The notes under the pieces: generated by a model
Seen by the model: the letters and a program-made list of their open reading frames with translations, nothing else
Databases searched by the model: none
What the model was told of the DNA's origin: nothing
Shown here: in pieces, positions 12,500 through 13,356 of the stretch
How the letters are laid out: every line of letters begins with the position of its first letter
Numbering within the stretch: position 1 is the stretch's first letter
Position numbers and translations under genes: made by a program
From: JBKJVQ01 sp046717125
Lineage (GTDB): Bacteria; Pseudomonadota; Alphaproteobacteria; Rhizobiales; Methyloligellaceae
DNA length: 13,356 nt
Assembly (NCBI GenBank): GCA_046717125.1
Contig: JBKJVQ010000100.1
Location: 1-13,356, forward strand
Reading direction: 5' to 3'

Positions 12500-13356
12500 A
12501 TGATGAACAGGTCACGGGCGACCTTTGCGCTGGGCTCGGCGTGCGCGATTTTGTCGACGCTTGGATTGCTCGCATTATCAGCCTCGGGCGCGACTGCGCA
12601 ACAGGGCGGACTGTTTGGCGGACTGTTTGGCGGACAACAGACCTCCGAGAGACAAGAGACCTACGACGACGCGCTTGACCGGCAATGGGAAGCCGAGCCG
12701 CCGCGCGGCGTGCCGACACTGTCGCGAGACAACGTCGCCGCCACGAAGGCTGCGATCGCACGCTATCAGTCGATTGAGAATCAGGGCGGCTGGTCGTCCG
12801 TTCCCATGGTCTCGATGCGCACGGGCAATCGCGGCGAGGAGGTTGCGGCGCTGCGCCGGCGTCTGACGATGACGGGCGATTACGACGGCCGAGGCGGCGA
12901 AGCTTACGAGTTCGATTTCTATCTTGAAGCCGCGGTTAAGCGCTTCCAGGCGCGGCACGGCCTCACGCCGAACGGCCAGATCGACCGGCCGACGGTCGTC
13001 GCCCTGAACGTGCCGGTGGGCGTCCGCATCCAACAGCTTCGCACCAATCTGCAGCGCCTGTCCTCGCTGACCAAGTCGGTCCCGAAGCGATTCGTGCTGG
13101 TGCATATACCGGCGGCTCAGATCGAAGCGGTGGAAGGCGGGCAGATCGCTTCGCGCCACGCGGTCGTCGTGGGCAAGCTGGAGCGCCAGACGCCCGAACT
13201 GTCGAGCAGCATCCATGAAGTCAACTTCAATCCGCACTGGAACGTGCCGCGCAACATCGTCCTGAAGGATCTGATCCCAAAAGCGCAGAAGTATCAGACC
13301 GAAGGCCGCGACATGCTGGCGGACTATCACATGGACGCGTACCGGAACGGTCAGCG
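12500..13356 (+). CDS. L,D-transpeptidase with peptidoglycan-binding domain, partial
   Basis: The gene is cut by the window end; 285 codons are visible with no stop. The product acts in the periplasm and should make 3-3 peptidoglycan crosslinks or attach proteins to peptidoglycan. GGGAG (12487-12491) lies 8 bases before the ATG at 12500. Residues 1-33 form a signal peptide ending near ATAQ. A GGLFGGLFGGQQ stretch (36-47) is encoded by a 12-bp tandem repeat. A peptidoglycan-binding helical domain covers about 104-170 (MRTGNRGEEVAALRRRL, FDFYLEAAVKRFQARHGL, NGQIDRPTVVALN). The YkuD domain begins near 197 (KRFVLVHIPAAQIEAVEGG); NFNPHWNVPRNIVLKDL (242-258) matches the YcbB-like branch. The catalytic HxxxxSHGC-type motif should lie beyond 13356 and is not seen. 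It is the expected LdtR target, hence likely an LdtP-like enzyme. Confidence 0.92.
   Translation, partial: MMNRSRATFALGSACAILSTLGLLALSASGATAQQGGLFGGLFGGQQTSERQETYDDALDRQWEAEPPRGVPTLSRDNVAATKAAIARYQSIENQGGWSSVPMVSMRTGNRGEEVAALRRRLTMTGDYDGRGGEAYEFDFYLEAAVKRFQARHGLTPNGQIDRPTVVALNVPVGVRIQQLRTNLQRLSSLTKSVPKRFVLVHIPAAQIEAVEGGQIASRHAVVVGKLERQTPELSSSIHEVNFNPHWNVPRNIVLKDLIPKAQKYQTEGRDMLADYHMDAYRNGQ
12605..12635 (+). repeat. 12-bp tandem repeat in the L,D-transpeptidase N-terminus
   Basis: The unit GGCGGACTGTTT occurs twice in tandem (12605-12616, 12617-12628), followed by 7 more matching bases. It encodes GLFG units just after the predicted signal-peptide cleavage site. Because the unit is a multiple of three, slippage would change repeat number without breaking the frame. 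Confidence 0.85.

Noticed and set aside
12306..12761. 151-codon - strand frame overlapping the transpeptidase start
   Set aside because: Very Arg-rich translation opposite a real signal-peptide coding region; typical antisense shadow.

Overview
The window comes from a GC-rich alphaproteobacterium, most likely a Hyphomicrobiales (Rhizobiales) member close to the Bradyrhizobium/Xanthobacteraceae group. This is inferred from the recO-parC pair, the bacterial leucyl/arginyl-tRNA-protein transferase, the cysteine-free metal site of HemB, the LdtR-type MarR regulator placed before an L,D-transpeptidase, and a palindromic intergenic repeat of the kind common in those genomes. I could not run a search, so the taxonomy rests on recalled family features.

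Left part (1-5354, + strand): a 161-bp composite palindromic repeat (60-220) lies just upstream of a small MAPEG-family membrane protein. Next come recO (recombination repair) and parC (topoisomerase IV subunit A), whose reading frames overlap by 4 bp. A 30-bp inverted repeat separates parC from a secreted di-haem cytochrome of the cytochrome c peroxidase/MauG superfamily. A 14-bp perfect hairpin then ends that gene and the converging genes on the other strand.

Middle part (5355-10217, - strand): five genes point the same way. In transcription order they are an extensin-like secreted protein with M15-peptidase-like residues, hemB (porphobilinogen synthase), ilvA (threonine ammonia-lyase with a C-terminal ACT domain, overlapping hemB by 4 bp), an RDD-family membrane protein, and bpt/ate (N-degron tagging transferase). 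hemB appears to use a TTG start, and the RDD and bpt genes use GTG.

Right part (10218-13356, + strand): a divergent intergenic region carrying a nested dyad leads into an enoyl-CoA hydratase/3-hydroxyisobutyryl-CoA hydrolase-like enzyme. A strikingly AT-rich promoter region precedes the MarR regulator ldtR, which ends in a strong hairpin. After a 420-bp non-coding stretch comes an L,D-transpeptidase with a peptidoglycan-binding domain, cut by the window end before its catalytic cysteine. LdtR and this enzyme probably form a regulator-target pair for cell-wall 3-3 crosslinking, and the extensin-like protein adds to the envelope theme.

Most of the window is housekeeping. I see no phage, IS element, CRISPR array, toxin-antitoxin pair or defence island, and no convincing new multi-gene system. 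The observations most worth checking are the regulatory structures, the lysine in the quinolone pocket of ParC, the long N-terminal extension of the di-haem cytochrome, and the extensin-like putative peptidase.
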